A stretch of 64,000 nt of DNA from Hirudo medicinalis (GCA_011800805.1 MPNW01000036.1:118329-182328); one strand, 5' to 3'. Positions 35,374 to 47,634 are shown, counted from the first letter of the stretch. Numbers and translations: made by a program. The notes: generated from the sequence alone by a model not told the origin.

Positions 35374-36034
35374 TTACATGAAATGTTTTAAAAAGATGGA
35401 TTTACATGAATCCTCCGAACAACTGAAATAAATTTCACATATCGTCATATAGCCTATCCAAAGTTTTTCTTGATGTATAATGACATATCTTGCAGAAGGC
35501 AAAGCCTTGTCGCAAGTGAGACTCAAGAAATCTGTCATGTTGTAGAATGCCGGAAATTGTCCGCAGTTGTTGTAAAATCGAGTCTGATTCAAATAAAGTT
35601 CGGGTGGGGTTTCGGTAACGCTCACCATAGCCTCGGCCAAATTTGAAAGCGCGCCCAACTCCCTGTGGACTTTTAAAATTGATAAAAACGTTTATTTAAT
35701 ATGGTTATGATAACTTGCAGAGCAATTCAATCAACTCACGGTCACTCCTCACTGGCTGTGCGATTTTAACGTTTAGTAAACTACATGAAAAACCAAGATC
35801 GACTTGGAACCAATAAAAAGCGTCATTATCACTTCTGTTAGAAGCCATGAAACAAGTTTTGTCTGCTCTTTGTGTTTCGTCAAAGGGTTTTCCATCTATG
35901 GCCAATGTTGGCATCGATGAGGCAGAAAATAGTGGAGTGCTACTAGAAGCATTCTTGTATGTCAGACTGTTTCCATATTGGGTGAAAGCAGTCAAAGCGG
36001 AGATGAAATGGCAGGCAATTGTAATCAAACCCAT
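35374..36034 (-). CDS. Small secreted F5/8-type C (fucolectin/FTP)-like domain protein
   Basis: Two exons, 36034-35715 and 35662-35374, with a 52-base intron, encode 202 residues. A hydrophobic start (residues 1-18, MGLITIACHFISALTAFT) looks like a signal peptide. The rest fits one F-type lectin fold: NASSSTPLFSAS...LAIDGK near the start, FYWFQVDLG at 73-81, an RSD at 96-98, and ARYVIIHQ...YMTICEIYF near the end. Fucose-binding members carry His, then RxD, then Arg/Lys; here the His position is Asp and the trailing basic residue is absent, so sugar binding may be lost or changed. The splice join AA/G is inferred from phase; an alternative donor at 35740/35739 breaks the frame. Likely extracellular, function unknown. 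Confidence 0.62.
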
Positions 36035-36347
36035 TTTTCAAGACGTCTTTCCAAACTTGGCTTATTAAATTTTGCTTTTATCTTCCCACTTTCAGCAGAA
36101 ACAACAGAAGTGTTACTAAGCATTTACTTGATTTAAGGACACTCAACAGCGGTTTTTTTTTTTTTGAATTGATAATTTTCCATTTAAAACAAACACCACC
36201 AATTAAATGAAACAGAATAACGAATAACTTTTGTTTTGATTTTGACACAAACGTCGATAAGTTCTGGTGCAAATGTCGAAAAGTTCTAGCAGTGCAACGA
36301 TTTTCTGGCAAAGAATGAACAAATGTCAGTATTGTAAAAAGTACTGC

Positions 36348-36487
36348 GCTTCAGTACTTAAGTAAAAGTACGAGTAACACCTCAAAAATGTACATAAGTA
36401 AAAGTAGTATTTGTTAAAAAATGTACTCAAGTAAAAATAAAGAGTATTGGCATTTTTAAGTTACTTTAAAAGTAAAAGTACTGAAGC
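36348..36487. mobile_element. MITE-like element with 11-bp inverted ends
   Basis: GCTTCAGTACT at 36348-36358 is the exact inverse of AGTACTGAAGC at 36477-36487. Between them AAGTAAAAGTA-type words recur several times. This architecture resembles short non-autonomous hAT-like elements of animals. No clear 8-bp target duplication was found, so the class is uncertain. Confidence 0.45.
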
Positions 36488-36639
36488 TTCTTTTTTAATG
36501 GTCATTCGTCAACTATCTTATGCTATTTTATTGTGATCGTTCATCATTCCAGCATGTTTCAAAAGTAACTGCATGAAATAATGCATAAACTGTTAAAACT
36601 CAAAACTGTTATGCTTGTTGTATTCAAGCTTACTGATTT

Positions 36640-37110
36640 CACATCAAACTTTAACCGACTTAAAGGAATGTAGGCGGATTCAATTCACAAATTATTCTAT
36701 ATTATATTTAAAAAAATATATTTACAGTGTGGATTTTGAATTTCCATGTGGATGTTGATGTTTCTGGAGCCGAACAATTGTTGAATGCGTCATTTTCAAG
36801 CTCGTTGATTTCACATCACACCCATAAATTTTTCGGAGGGTTTGCTTTTTTGAAGAGCATTTATTTTTAGTTTTTATCTTGTCAGAGGTGAATTTGCTAA
36901 TGTCAGGCCGATGATATTTATTAAATATTGAAATATCGATAATTAAAACCAGTCAAAAAATATATTTCTTCATTAATTTATTTTTTTTAATTATCAATTT
37001 TTGGGGGTTAGAGCCTCATCCAGTGGATGCGCCACTGTTTCACATCAAACCTTTACAGATTTAAAAGAATGTAGGATCATTTTATTCACAAATTATTTTA
37101 TATCACGTAA
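36640..37110 (+). repeat. Diverged direct repeats, about 65 bp, 390 bp apart
   Basis: The block at about 36645-36710 (TTCACATCAAACTTTAACCG, then AAAGGAATGTAGG and TTCACAAATTATTCTATAT) returns at about 37037-37105 with roughly 80 percent identity by eye. A partial third copy starts near 36795 (AGCTCGTTGATTTCACATCA). The spacer between is AT-rich. The unit could be part of an old mobile element or minisatellite. Confidence 0.55.
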
Positions 37111-38130
37111 GATCGCTAGATCTTTTAATTTCCTTATGTTTCTATGGATTCCCATTTCGTGTAATATCACAAAAACAGTTGAAAAGGCTGTTGGAACGTT
37201 CATTTAAGTGTGATAATGATGTTAATCGTGATAAGATGTCCATAGTCTCAATAGCCTATTTTCCACAATTTGACTAATGATATTTGATCATTTAAATTTT
37301 TTGTTAAGTTGTAATATATAGTACCATTATTAATGTAGAGGCCTAAGTTGATTCTTTCATTTTTTTTGTCAAGTTTAAATGTGTGTCATTGTAAAGTTTT
37401 CCTTTTAAGCTAATGGTTTAAAAGAATCAATGTTTAAATGTGATATGTTACCAAGAGCATCGTCTGCAAATAGTGAGCACTGTTTGAAATATCATCGATT
37501 TAATATAATTTTTTTTATTAAATTGTTGATTAATTTTAATATATTCTTGAACAATAATTCATAATTGAATTATTAAAATTTGAAAGTTTTTAAATTAACG
37601 AATGTCAGATAATCGTTTACGATTGTCAATATAAAATAAAGGCACTTTCTTAAAGCTGGATTAGAAAGAATACCAAGGAAATGTTTAATCAATTATCAAA
37701 TTTTGGTTGCAGTTAATTTTATGTTCACAGAGGCTGCTGTGAGTTCTGCTTTGTGAAACGGGTGTGAAGGTTTATCACTGGTTTGGATCGTAGCATTAGA
37801 TTGCGATTTGTTTCTGGGTTCCAAAGGTTGTGAATGTTTCTCGTGTCTGTTGCATTTAATTGTTATTAACAATTTGACTTGCGATTGGCATTGCACTGGT
37901 TTTCAAAGGGCGTCGAAAGACATATCATTAATTAATTTTATTCACAAAATATGATATCAATGCCTTGAAGTTACATGAGCATATTGATGCAAGGGTTGAC
38001 GATTGTTTAATAAGAAACAAATTTGGACATTTTTTAAAAGATTTTTAATTTGTAGTAATTCGAACTAATTTTATATAAATAATGAATTAAGGATTTTTAT
38101 GTTTTTTTAAGAAAGTGCCAAGAGAAAGAC

Positions 38131-39020
38131 ATGACTTCACGCAAGACATACATCAGCTTTGGACCTACAGGTCGGGCAACTTTCCGGACAATCTACTTAG
38201 AGGAGGACTCTGGAGTTCAAGGATCAGATGATTTCCAGAAGCCTTCAAGATATAGCACCTCATGGAACAGGAGCAGAAATGACCCTTTGAGCCCCAAATC
38301 ACCAATCTCTTCTGGAAAGCAGTACAAGGGAAGCACATACGAAGAATTGAAGGGTGAATGCCTCAAAGACAAAACTCTCTTTCAGGATCCAGATTTTCCT
38401 GCAGTGGACTCAAACATATTCTATTCTCAGAAGCCACCGAAGTCATTTCAGTGGATGAGACCATCAGTTAGCAGGCATTTATTTCTAATTATTTTATTTG
38501 TGCAGGGCAATATTTCAAAAATTGTACAAAGTAAGGGCTAGGCTTAAGGAAGCACACACTTTCAGACTGACCTTGGTAACAAACAATCTCTGGCAAACTG
38601 TTAAACAAAACTAGTTGATACTGCATTAAAAAAGAGAGAATATAATTGTAGATAAACTACAATACAATACAAACAATTTATAGGATTGTTAAATAATGTG
38701 TGAAGAAGGTTGAAAGGACCAGAAAAATATTTTTTAAGTTCCAAAATAGTATTAGATTGAATGTGGTCTTGGGCCATAACACTGGATGGAAAATAGTTTT
38801 AATGTAACTTTAGAGCATTCTTATGTCAGTGGTGAAAATTATTCTGACATTGGTGCTGTTTTGATGATGATGGTGATGAGTATAAAGAGAATGATGTATA
38901 AAGACAGATGAATAGCAGATGAATATCAGACAGATTAGTTGTTAATGGCTGCAAGTTGCTCCACTTACTAATCATTTATAAACATTAATTAATTATTATT
39001 CTTGGCAATGATTTGACAGT

Positions 39021-39093
<73 letters not shown>

Positions 39094-42000
39094 ATGCATC
39101 TGCATTCAACTCAGTATTCCATAAGGAATCTTGNTCTTAACTAATCAGGAGCTTCACTTTTATTCCATTCTAATTGTGCCTACGATTTGGTGGTGATGGA
39201 TGATGATAGTGATGATTGAGTCAGAGTGCTGGCTACTAATTGTTGCCAAAGTACAGGAATTGAGTGCAAATTGTGAAGGCCTTATCCTGGAGGCCTGAAT
39301 GATTGATTGGTTGAGATGCAATCATGAGTGATGAAATTTTAAATTCAAACCTAAGCATCTTCTGTTGGATGAATGGATGGATAGATGAACGGATGAATCC
39401 ACAGAAGACCGTTGAGGGTTTTGCTGCAGGAATGAATCCCGAATGCTTAGATATCCTAGATGCCAAGAATCGAAACCGCTCAGTGATCTTAATCATTCAC
39501 AAGTTGTGTAGTTCAACAAATGTGTGCACTTTATCATTTTGACACTGATAGTGCTGATTACAAGCATGTTTTGGCCAGGATATCTCAACCAGTGTGGCAT
39601 CATTGATTTATGGTTTGTATTACATGCAGATTGTTTATGGTTTCTGCATTAAGTTTATGAAGTTCATGTTGATGTACAGTGCTCTCTTTCAATTTTATGA
39701 TGCTTCTGTAAGTAATGTTGATTTCTGCAGTCTCATTACCATTGATCATCATGAATTCAATTTATTTCTTGGTAGTGATGCTGTTGATAATGATTGTAGA
39801 AGCAAAGTATTTATCCGCACATGTTATCTTATTCATTGAATAAGCTGAATCAAATTGTCATCATCATCATCANTTTGTATTCTGCTGTCTCTTGGGGAAA
39901 TTTAGCTTTTCTAGATCAACTTTATGGACTGATTGAGATTTCCGATTTGCATTATTATTATTGTTACTATTATTATTATTATTATTATTAATTATTAATT
40001 ATTGTCATCGTCATCATCATCAATCACTATTGCTATTGCAACATTCTTAGTACATGCTATTAATATTAGCATTGCCATTATTTGATAGTCAACTTGAATG
40101 CTGTCTTAACAGGAGATAACTGCAAAGTTTGGAGAGAAGGCTGAATTCATTGTCGAGGGAGCCAGCAGATTTGATATCAAACAAGGAGAACTGGGTGAGG
40201 CACACAACACACAAAAAGTTGATTGTGTTATTAATAGTAGCTATTAATATTATTACATTGTACTCTTATTCATGTCCTATTAATAAGTGGTAATGTATTG
40301 TCCTGTTAATAGGAGATTATATATAAATATATAATATGTTGTTTCTGCAATTTTTTAGCATTCTGTCGAATTTATCTTTATTTGATTTGAATTTTGTAAT
40401 TCTTTTTATTTGAACACGTTCAATCGCACGACCTGGCCCGATCTGAACGAGAAACTGCTCCTTGAAAATATCGACCCATCTTCTCTGCAATATTTGTAAC
40501 CATTGCTAAGAGTTTTTTTTAAATGCAGTCGAGAGCATTCCTTTACTTTCCAGCTCTCGGCATATTCTTTATTCCCTCTACATGCTATGCCTCTATTCTG
40601 TATGTTCTCGATGTGCGATCATTCTGTATGTTCTCAATGAATGATTGTTGGATATTATAAACCTGCTTTGATTCATTTCATCTGTTTGCTCACTTATAAT
40701 CTGCTCGTTTACCAATTTTTCGATCGACTCAGACGTGCGTCTGTTTCTCGGTCCGAATTCGCCTGAGACTCGTTCCGTTTCCAGGCGATTGCTGGCTTTT
40801 GGCGGCACTGGCCTGCCTCAGCCAGTACCAGAGATTGATGGACCACGTCGTCCCTCCCGACCAGTCGTTTTCCCGCGACTATGCGGGCATCTTCAGATTC
40901 AGATTCTGGGTCTTCGGTCGTTGGGTCGAGGTCGTCGTCGACGACAGGTTGCCGACGTACGGCGGCAAATTGGTCTTCCTTCACTCTGTCACCAAGAATG
41001 AGTTCTGGAGTTCGTTGCTGGAGAAAGCCTATGCCAAGTCAGTTCTGTTTTTTATTACCGTTTGTTTTTGCCAGAAACCAGTGATATTCAGTTGCTGATT
41101 TGTTTTATGCCAATGTTCTCTCATGTTAGTCAAATTAGCGAAAGAAATGTTTTGCGACTATTGTTCGCGACTTCGTCGTCGATGCCGATCGTTACTTAGA
41201 TTCGTCGATCGCTCAATTCATCGTGCCCTTCAGATTGTCTGGTTCCTACGAAGCTCTGAAGGGTGGATCTACCAGCGAGGCTTTTGAAGACTTTACGGGA
41301 GGGGTGGCCGAGATGTTTGACCTGGGACCCAAAGCTCCTCCTAATTTGTTGAAGATCATGCTTCAGGCTATTGAGAGGGAGTCCCTCATGGGTTGCTCAA
41401 TAGATGTGGGTGCCATGTAAAATTAATGTGTTTGTATTTGTATTTAGCCCATCTTTTGAGTGCCTCACGTATCCGAACGGGATGTGAAGGCACTTTTTAG
41501 TCAATCTACCATTTATATGCCGCCCCTACCCCAGGGCGCTCCCTGGCAGTGCAGGTTGGGTTGCGAACATTAAGACACATTACGACCGCATGCAGGAATG
41601 CAACCGGTTCGGCCAACCTGCACGCCTAATAATGTGTTGTCATCACCTGTCATGGATATAAGAACACGGTGATTGTTTTTTGAAGAGCTCTGTGCTGTGA
41701 ATTAATGTGTTTGTTTTGCTTCCCAGGCGGAACCACATCAAATCGATTCTAAACTGTCCAACGGGCTGGTTATGGGACATGCTTACAGCATTACTGGAGT
41801 GAAGATGGTAATCATGGATGTTTAGCACTGCAATGTCTTTATAAAAATAATTCTAACTCAAACATTGATAATTTTTATTCTTGCCATTTGCATTGCCTGA
41901 CGAACGTTCTCCGCATCGAACGACAGATAGATATCAAGACAATGAACAAAGAGGGCAAGATTCCCCTCATCAGGATGAGGAATCCCTGGGGAAATGAAGC

Positions 42001-44788
42001 AGAGTGGAAGGGGAGTTGGAGTGATGGGTGAGTCATGATAGTGATACTTGTGATGTCATGGAAGCATTTCCATTTAAAAATTTTTGTTTTCCTGGTCTTT
42101 TCTTTTATTCAGCTTATTTCAAAATATAGGTTGCAGCAGGGTTGGGACGGAGAAAATCCATCCCACGGGACGATCCCGTAAATCCTGGGCGGACGGGATA
42201 AATGGTCGTAAATCGATTTTACACCAAACCCCGAGCTTGTTGTTAATCAGAATCCAGTATTTTCTTGTCCATATTGAAGGGGTCCTCGTGGACTTGTCTT
42301 CAAATATCAATCACCGTTGTATCAGTTATGCTATACCCTCCCATTGTATCAGTTATGCTATATCTTCTTAGATCCAAAGAGTGGAACCTCATATCAAACG
42401 ATGTTAAGAAAGAAGTGGGCTTGGTCTTTGAGAAAGATGGAGAATTCTGGTGAGAGTGCTCAATATAATTCATAGAAAGGGATTCCTTACTTTAGATGCT
42501 GCACAATTTATAAAATACTTAATGAAGTGATATTTGATGGAGTTAAATAGATTTAGACAAGTTATAGACATTTTGTATTTGGTTCAGTCCATGACTTAGC
42601 AAATGCTTTCCTGAAGTTCTGAATTCCGAGAATGAAAATCTTTGCATATATCATAACTGCAGGATGACCTTTCAAGACTTTGTCAACAATTTCAAGAAGT
42701 TTGAACTCTGCTACCTGAGTCCTGAAAAGTTTGACGACGGAACTGGAAAGAAAAAGTGGGAGATGGTCACCATGGAAGGAAGCTGGAAGAAGAAGTTGAC
42801 GGCCGGCGGATGCCGCAACTATCTCGGTCGGTGGAGTTTCAAAGTCGGAGGCATGGCGCGATCGTTACGATTCCTCTCGATCAGCTTATTTGGACTTCCA
42901 GAACAATTCCACGATCGAAATACCCAGCCACATCATCCATATTTCAATATTTGATTCGTTTTATTGCTTTCAATTATTTTTCATGGATTTCTTTTATTTT
43001 CACGGCTTTCATTAGTATTATTAGTCAATCTTCAAGCCTTCAATGATCCACCATCTTATGTATGCAGACACCTTTTGGACAAACCCCCAGTTCAGATTTG
43101 AAGTCATCGATCCCGATGAGAATGACAAAGATGACACGGGAACGGTCATCGTGGCCCTCTCTCAGAAGGGGATGAGGAAGAAAAAAAAAGAAGGACTGGA
43201 GATGTTGACCATTGGATATGTTGTCTATGCTGTGAGAACCATCTTCTAACTTTGTCGATCATCCTAACTAATCTAAATTTTGTAGTATTTTCTATTTTAT
43301 TTATTAATAATATATTATCTTCCGATTGGCTAGCTGAGAGATCCCAACCCAAAACCTCTTGACGTGAAGTTTTTCAAATATAACGCCACTATGGCAAGGT
43401 CGCCGTTCATCAACTTGAGGGAGGTCTGTTGTCGCCACAAGCTGAGGAAGGGTCACTACTGCATAGTGCCCTCGACTTTTGAACCCGGCGAGGAGGGCGA
43501 CTTCCTCATCAGACTGTTCAGTGAGAAGGCCGTGCCGTCAGAGTGGGTGTAGAATTCTTTGTTAAATTAATTAATTCTTCGAAAAAGAAAAGCGAGTATC
43601 GGAAATTATTATTCGGAAAAAAAGAGGAAAGGTAAAAAAAAAGGAATGAGTTGTGATTGGTCGATTGGTGTCGAACTATTGTTGTGATTATGTGTTGGTG
43701 TATCATGTTGTATCAATATTTGTTGATATTTAGAAATTATTACTTGTTTATTTTGTCAGAGAAATTGATGAAAAAACTGGCTTGGAAGACGTAAACGTCA
43801 CCGTAAGTCATCGCGATTGTGTTGATGCAAATTGTGGGTTTCCTTTCAACGATAAGCCACGGAAACTGATGAAATAAAAGCCACGAATATTATTGAATTA
43901 AATTCCTATTACATTCTGAGAAAAGTGTGTATTAAGTCAAATGATAATTCTCTAAAAGAAGCAAAAAAATCAATAAAAAGCAGCATAATTGAATATTAAA
44001 ATGCAGAATGATGATAATGATGTTTATAATTAAGTCATCTTTTTTTTAGCCCAAGCCAATCCCAGCCCCTGATGCAGAGCAGGATGACAAAGCAACAAAG
44101 GCCATGAAGGAGGCATTCAGGAGTATTGCAGGGGATGACATGCAGGTCGACGCTTACGAGCTGCAAGAGATACTCAATACAATTTTTAAGAAAGGTTGGA
44201 CGATCATTTGTACGGGCGGGCGGACGGTCGGGCGGATCGGCAGGGGAACGGGAAAGCTCGCGTCGTTGCTCGGCATCGGCGCGAGTCATCGTTTTAAATG
44301 CGCGACGGCACTGATAAAAGTTGTTTCTTTCGTTAAAGTTGGCCGTCTCAAATCCTTCCTCGAAACTGCGTGCTGTTTCAGTTTCAGAAGTAAACGTTTT
44401 TAATTTTGAGCCTGATAGATTTACCTTTGCTATCCAAGAACTGCTACTTCAGACTTTCTTTGCATACTTAAATTGAAGGCTTTTCTAGCTTCTTTAATGA
44501 TGGTCAGAGTAAACGAACAAGTAGGAAATGAAGCAGGAGATGGAGAAGCTGTTACTGTCCTGACTCGTTGCTTGCGCCATATTGTATTATGTATGAGTTT
44601 CACAGCCTTCGAGAGAGAGTTTCTCAAGGTTACTAACAGGTCTATGCACTCCATTTTTAATGTTGAAGCTTAGTTCAATTAAAAAATTATTTAAATAGTT
44701 AATATTTGATAGTCCTTCAAATAGTGAAGATGATGATATTTTATTTCAGTTCATATGGCTGGGATGTATTGATAGATCCCACTGATGT

Positions 44789-44820
<32 letters not shown>

Positions 44821-47634
44821 ATGATGATGATGGTGGTGGTGATGATGATGATGAATCAAAATTATTATTGAAGGATACTTATTTGTTGTTCTAATTGTTT
44901 TACTTGACTGCAGCAACTTCTGCTAAGATCTTTTTCTATACTTTTGAAGTGATGGCTTGTTTTTAAAAATAAAAAATATTTTTCAAATAAAATTGATTTG
45001 TGATCATGGCTTGCTGACACATTTTCATTGTGTTACAGCCCAAGGTTAGTGATTTGTCTTGTAGATCAGCTTGCTGGAGATCCCAGCCTTCAGCTTCATT
45101 TGGAACTTTTTTTTCATATGTCATGGTAGTGAACACTCAGTTGCTTTGTGGGATTGGCAGATTTTCTTAGCTGTCATTTATAGATTTGATTCTCATTGCA
45201 ATTGTTAGAAATGGACACTTTATTAATTCATCTTCTGGCTTGGACCTTGTGAAGTGATGTCACTTGCTGATTGGTTGTTACTGGCATCATCTTAATTTTC
45301 ATTTTTTGTATTGATAAACCATGTATATTGATATATTGATTACTTGCACCAATTTATTGCTAGTGTTCTGCTTTTGTAATCATTGGGATTGCTATTCTGA
45401 TCTCCCACTGGGTGCTTGCTTTATGCCTTTGTAGGCCAACATGTTTATGCCAGCTTTCTTAGATTTATTTGTCATTAACGGAGTTGTTATCAATGATGCT
45501 ATTATTATCATCTCAACATGGATTATTATCTTCTTTGTCACTCCTAGACTTACAGCATGTTGCAGTCGGAACAAGAATCATTGGTTACCTCAGAATAGAA
45601 AAGTAACATTCACGTGTTTTCTTTTAAGAGTTCACTTTTGAGGGATTCTCAGCGGACACGAGCAGGAGTCTTGTTGCCACGAAAGATGTATCCTTTCAAT
45701 ACAAACTATCAAATACATAATTATAAGCATATATTTTTGACAATTGATTGACAATTCAGCGTGAACTTTATCATCATCATCATCATTTGCCAGTACCATC
45801 ATCTCCTCAGCACTTTTGACTTCTTTCATTCAGATTTATCATCCTTTTATTCCTTATGGTGTTGGCCAGATTGATGCCTCTGGAAAACTGGGATACGAGG
45901 AATTCAAAACTCTCTGGAATGACATGAGGCAGTGGAAGGTCGTCTCATTAAAACAATATAATGACACAAACAATATAAAAACACATTCGTGTGGTCTGAC
46001 TGCATTCTCATATTTTTTTGCCTCTGCAGAAATGTTGTAATTACTTTCATGTGATTTTTTTACACATTGTGATGCTAATTACGTAACAATCATCGACGTA
46101 ATGCTTACTCATGTCATTACCAACTTCAGTAATTTTAAAATGTTACGTTACAGATGGCCTTCAAGAATCAGGACACAGACAAGAATGGCACCTTCAACAG
46201 CTTTGAGCTCAGGAAGGCTCTCAAGGACATTGGTTAGATTTTATAGTCATTATGATTAATTAAGCAGTTATTATTAAATAATAGCACTTATATTATTGAT
46301 GTTATTGCTTTTATTTATTTATTTTTATCATTATTATTATTATTATTATTATTGTTATTATTATTTTAATTCACTTATGTCATGCTTATAAAATAACAAT
46401 CATGACACTATTATTATAACTTCCATTGCTATCATTAATGCCAAACATTGCTTACAATGCAGGCTTCACTGTCAGCAACCAGACACTCAATGCTTTGGTG
46501 ATGAGGTACAGTCACAAAGATGGAAAGATATACTTTGATGACTTCATCCACCTCGTTGCCAGACTCAGTACCATGTTTGGTAGGTTTCATAGTTCATGGT
46601 ACTTGGTAGTGATGGTTATTATAATTAATTATAATATTAATAATATATTATTAATAAATTATATATTAATATTATTATATGTAATTATATTATATATAAT
46701 TATATAAATTAATTAATAAATAATAATTAATTATAATATTATAATATTAATATATTATTATAATAATTATTATATAATATAATAATATATTTATTATATA
46801 TATTATATATAATTATTATAATAATATATTAATTAATTATCATATATCATTAATAATGTAAATGTAGTTCATGCCACATGCATCGGAGGTGCTTCTTGTC
46901 TACCATTTATGTAGCGCTCATTCCCAAGGGCACTTGCAGCAGTGCAGGCTGGGTTTCGAACACGATGCATTACGACCGTTGCCATTAGCACCGTAACGTA
47001 ACCCGGTCTGCCAACCTGCACGCCACAGTTCCTATCGACAATAAAGTCAGAAAAAGTATAACTCTGCACATGTGCTAAATTTGGGATATATCCACTTGAT
47101 ACAGCAGAGCAATAAAATCATTTTTGTTTTGGAATGGCTCCATGATATATTTCTATTTTGTTTATAACACTGTTATAAGTTATTGATTAGGATGTGTTGA
47201 TCTTAGTATATTACATTATATTATATTAAATTATGTTATATTATGTTATATTATGTTATATTATATTATATTGCATTATATTACATTACATTATATTATA
47301 TTATATTATATTATATTATATTATATTATATTACATTATTTTTGGTAGATATCTTCAAGGAGATGAGTGACAAAAGCAAGGGAGTCGAGGCCAAGTTTAC
47401 ATTGGATGCAGTGAGAACTTGTTGATGATTATAATTACATGTTTTGTGATGCCACTTTTTAATGCCAGAGAATGATGATGATCGTGTCTGTGATGCAGAT
47501 TACGAAGATGGTGGTGATGATGGTGGTGATGATGGTGGTGATGATGATGGTGATGATGGTGGTAGTGATTAAGACCTTAATGAAGAATGTTTTTGTTGAT
47601 ATTACAGTTTATACAGACCACCATGTACACCTGA
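38131..47634 (+). CDS. CAPN: Classical calpain (cysteine protease with C2-like and penta-EF-hand domains)
   Basis: Eighteen exons: 38131-38466, 40113-40194, 40785-41037, 41234-41405, 41727-41807, 41927-42027, 42372-42449, 42663-42826, 43068-43231, 43334-43542, 43760-43802, 44050-44194, 45629-45687, 45870-45938, 46154-46232, 46463-46579, 47349-47410, 47608-47634; 746 residues. A disordered N-terminus of about 85 residues precedes the protease core. The triad is Cys142 (GDCWLLAA), His299 (GHAYSIT) and Asn327 (RMRNPWG). The C2-like domain runs to about residue 545 ([19 protein letters not shown]). The penta-EF domain has canonical loops [12 protein letters not shown] and [12 protein letters not shown]; the end FIQTTMYT matches the usual dimer-forming C-terminus. 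It should be a calcium-activated intracellular protease. Closest in feel to CAPN9/CAPN3-like classical calpains; the exact orthologue is not resolved. Exons 13 and 18 are tiny and easy to miss. Confidence 0.95.
39021..39093 (+). repeat. Compound microsatellite (GTC)n-(ATC)n
   Basis: About 13 GTC units run directly into about 11 ATC units inside calpain intron 1, which looks like a CpG-decay transition of one repeat tract. An undetermined base (N) lies 41 bases downstream at 39134, and another at 39873 next to a second ATC tract. Confidence 0.9.
41451..41627 (-). repeat. tRNA-derived SINE, copy D (near full length, calpain intron 4)
   Basis: On the minus strand it reads GGCGTGCAGGTTGGCCGAA at the head, GTTCGCAACCCAACCTGCA at the B box, CCAGGGAGCGCCCTGG in the body, ATATAAATGGTAGAT and a GGATACGTGAGGCACTC tail. 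It matches copy A over its full length with scattered differences. It is antisense to calpain. Confidence 0.75.
42317..42362 (+). repeat. 19-bp perfect direct repeat next to a splice acceptor
   Basis: TTGTATCAGTTATGCTATA occurs at 42317-42335 and again at 42344-42362, the second ending nine bases before calpain exon 7. The repeat contributes to the branch-point region of this acceptor. Confidence 0.8.
44784..44854 (+). repeat. GAT/GGT microsatellite in calpain intron 12
   Basis: Interleaved GAT and GGT units. The open frame across it reads poly-Asp/Gly and is an artefact of the repeat. Confidence 0.85.
46618..46862. repeat. AT-only tract rich in short palindromes (calpain intron 16)
   Basis: About 240 bases are almost entirely A and T, with many short inverted words (TAATTATAATATTA, ATATATTATATATAAT). 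It is likely to form cruciforms or hairpins and to be hard to assemble. Confidence 0.8.
46898..47025 (-). repeat. tRNA-derived SINE, copy E (calpain intron 16)
   Basis: On the minus strand: GGCGTGCAGGTTGGCAGAC at the head, GTTCGAAACCCAGCCTGCA at the B box, then a shortened body ending with ATAAATGGTAGAC. Its B box is closer to the tRNA consensus than that of copy A. The tail is missing or diverged; the AT-only tract abuts it. Confidence 0.68.
47206..47340 (+). repeat. TTATA/TTACA-type pentanucleotide repeat (calpain intron 16)
   Basis: Tandem five-base units (ATTAT with ATTAC and GTTAT variants) fill about 130 bases and end nine bases before calpain exon 17. The exon's acceptor polypyrimidine tract is therefore short (ATTTTTGGTAG). 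Confidence 0.85.
47508..47566 (+). repeat. GAT/GGT microsatellite in the last calpain intron
   Basis: Alternating GATGGTGGT units; same composition as the tract in calpain intron 12. Confidence 0.8.

Noticed and set aside
35741..36034. Alternative donor at 35740/35739 (GTGAGT) for the lectin-like gene
   Set aside because: It is a better consensus donor but puts the second exon out of frame with the conserved lectin C-terminus; the AA/GTTATC donor keeps the frame.
39001..39100. CRISPR-like array
   Set aside because: It is a pure trinucleotide microsatellite with no spacers, in a eukaryotic intron.
44104..44403. 99-codon frame running past calpain exon 12
   Set aside because: Only its first part is the exon; after the GTTGG donor at 44195 it is GC-rich intron without similarity to the penta-EF domain, which resumes at 45629.
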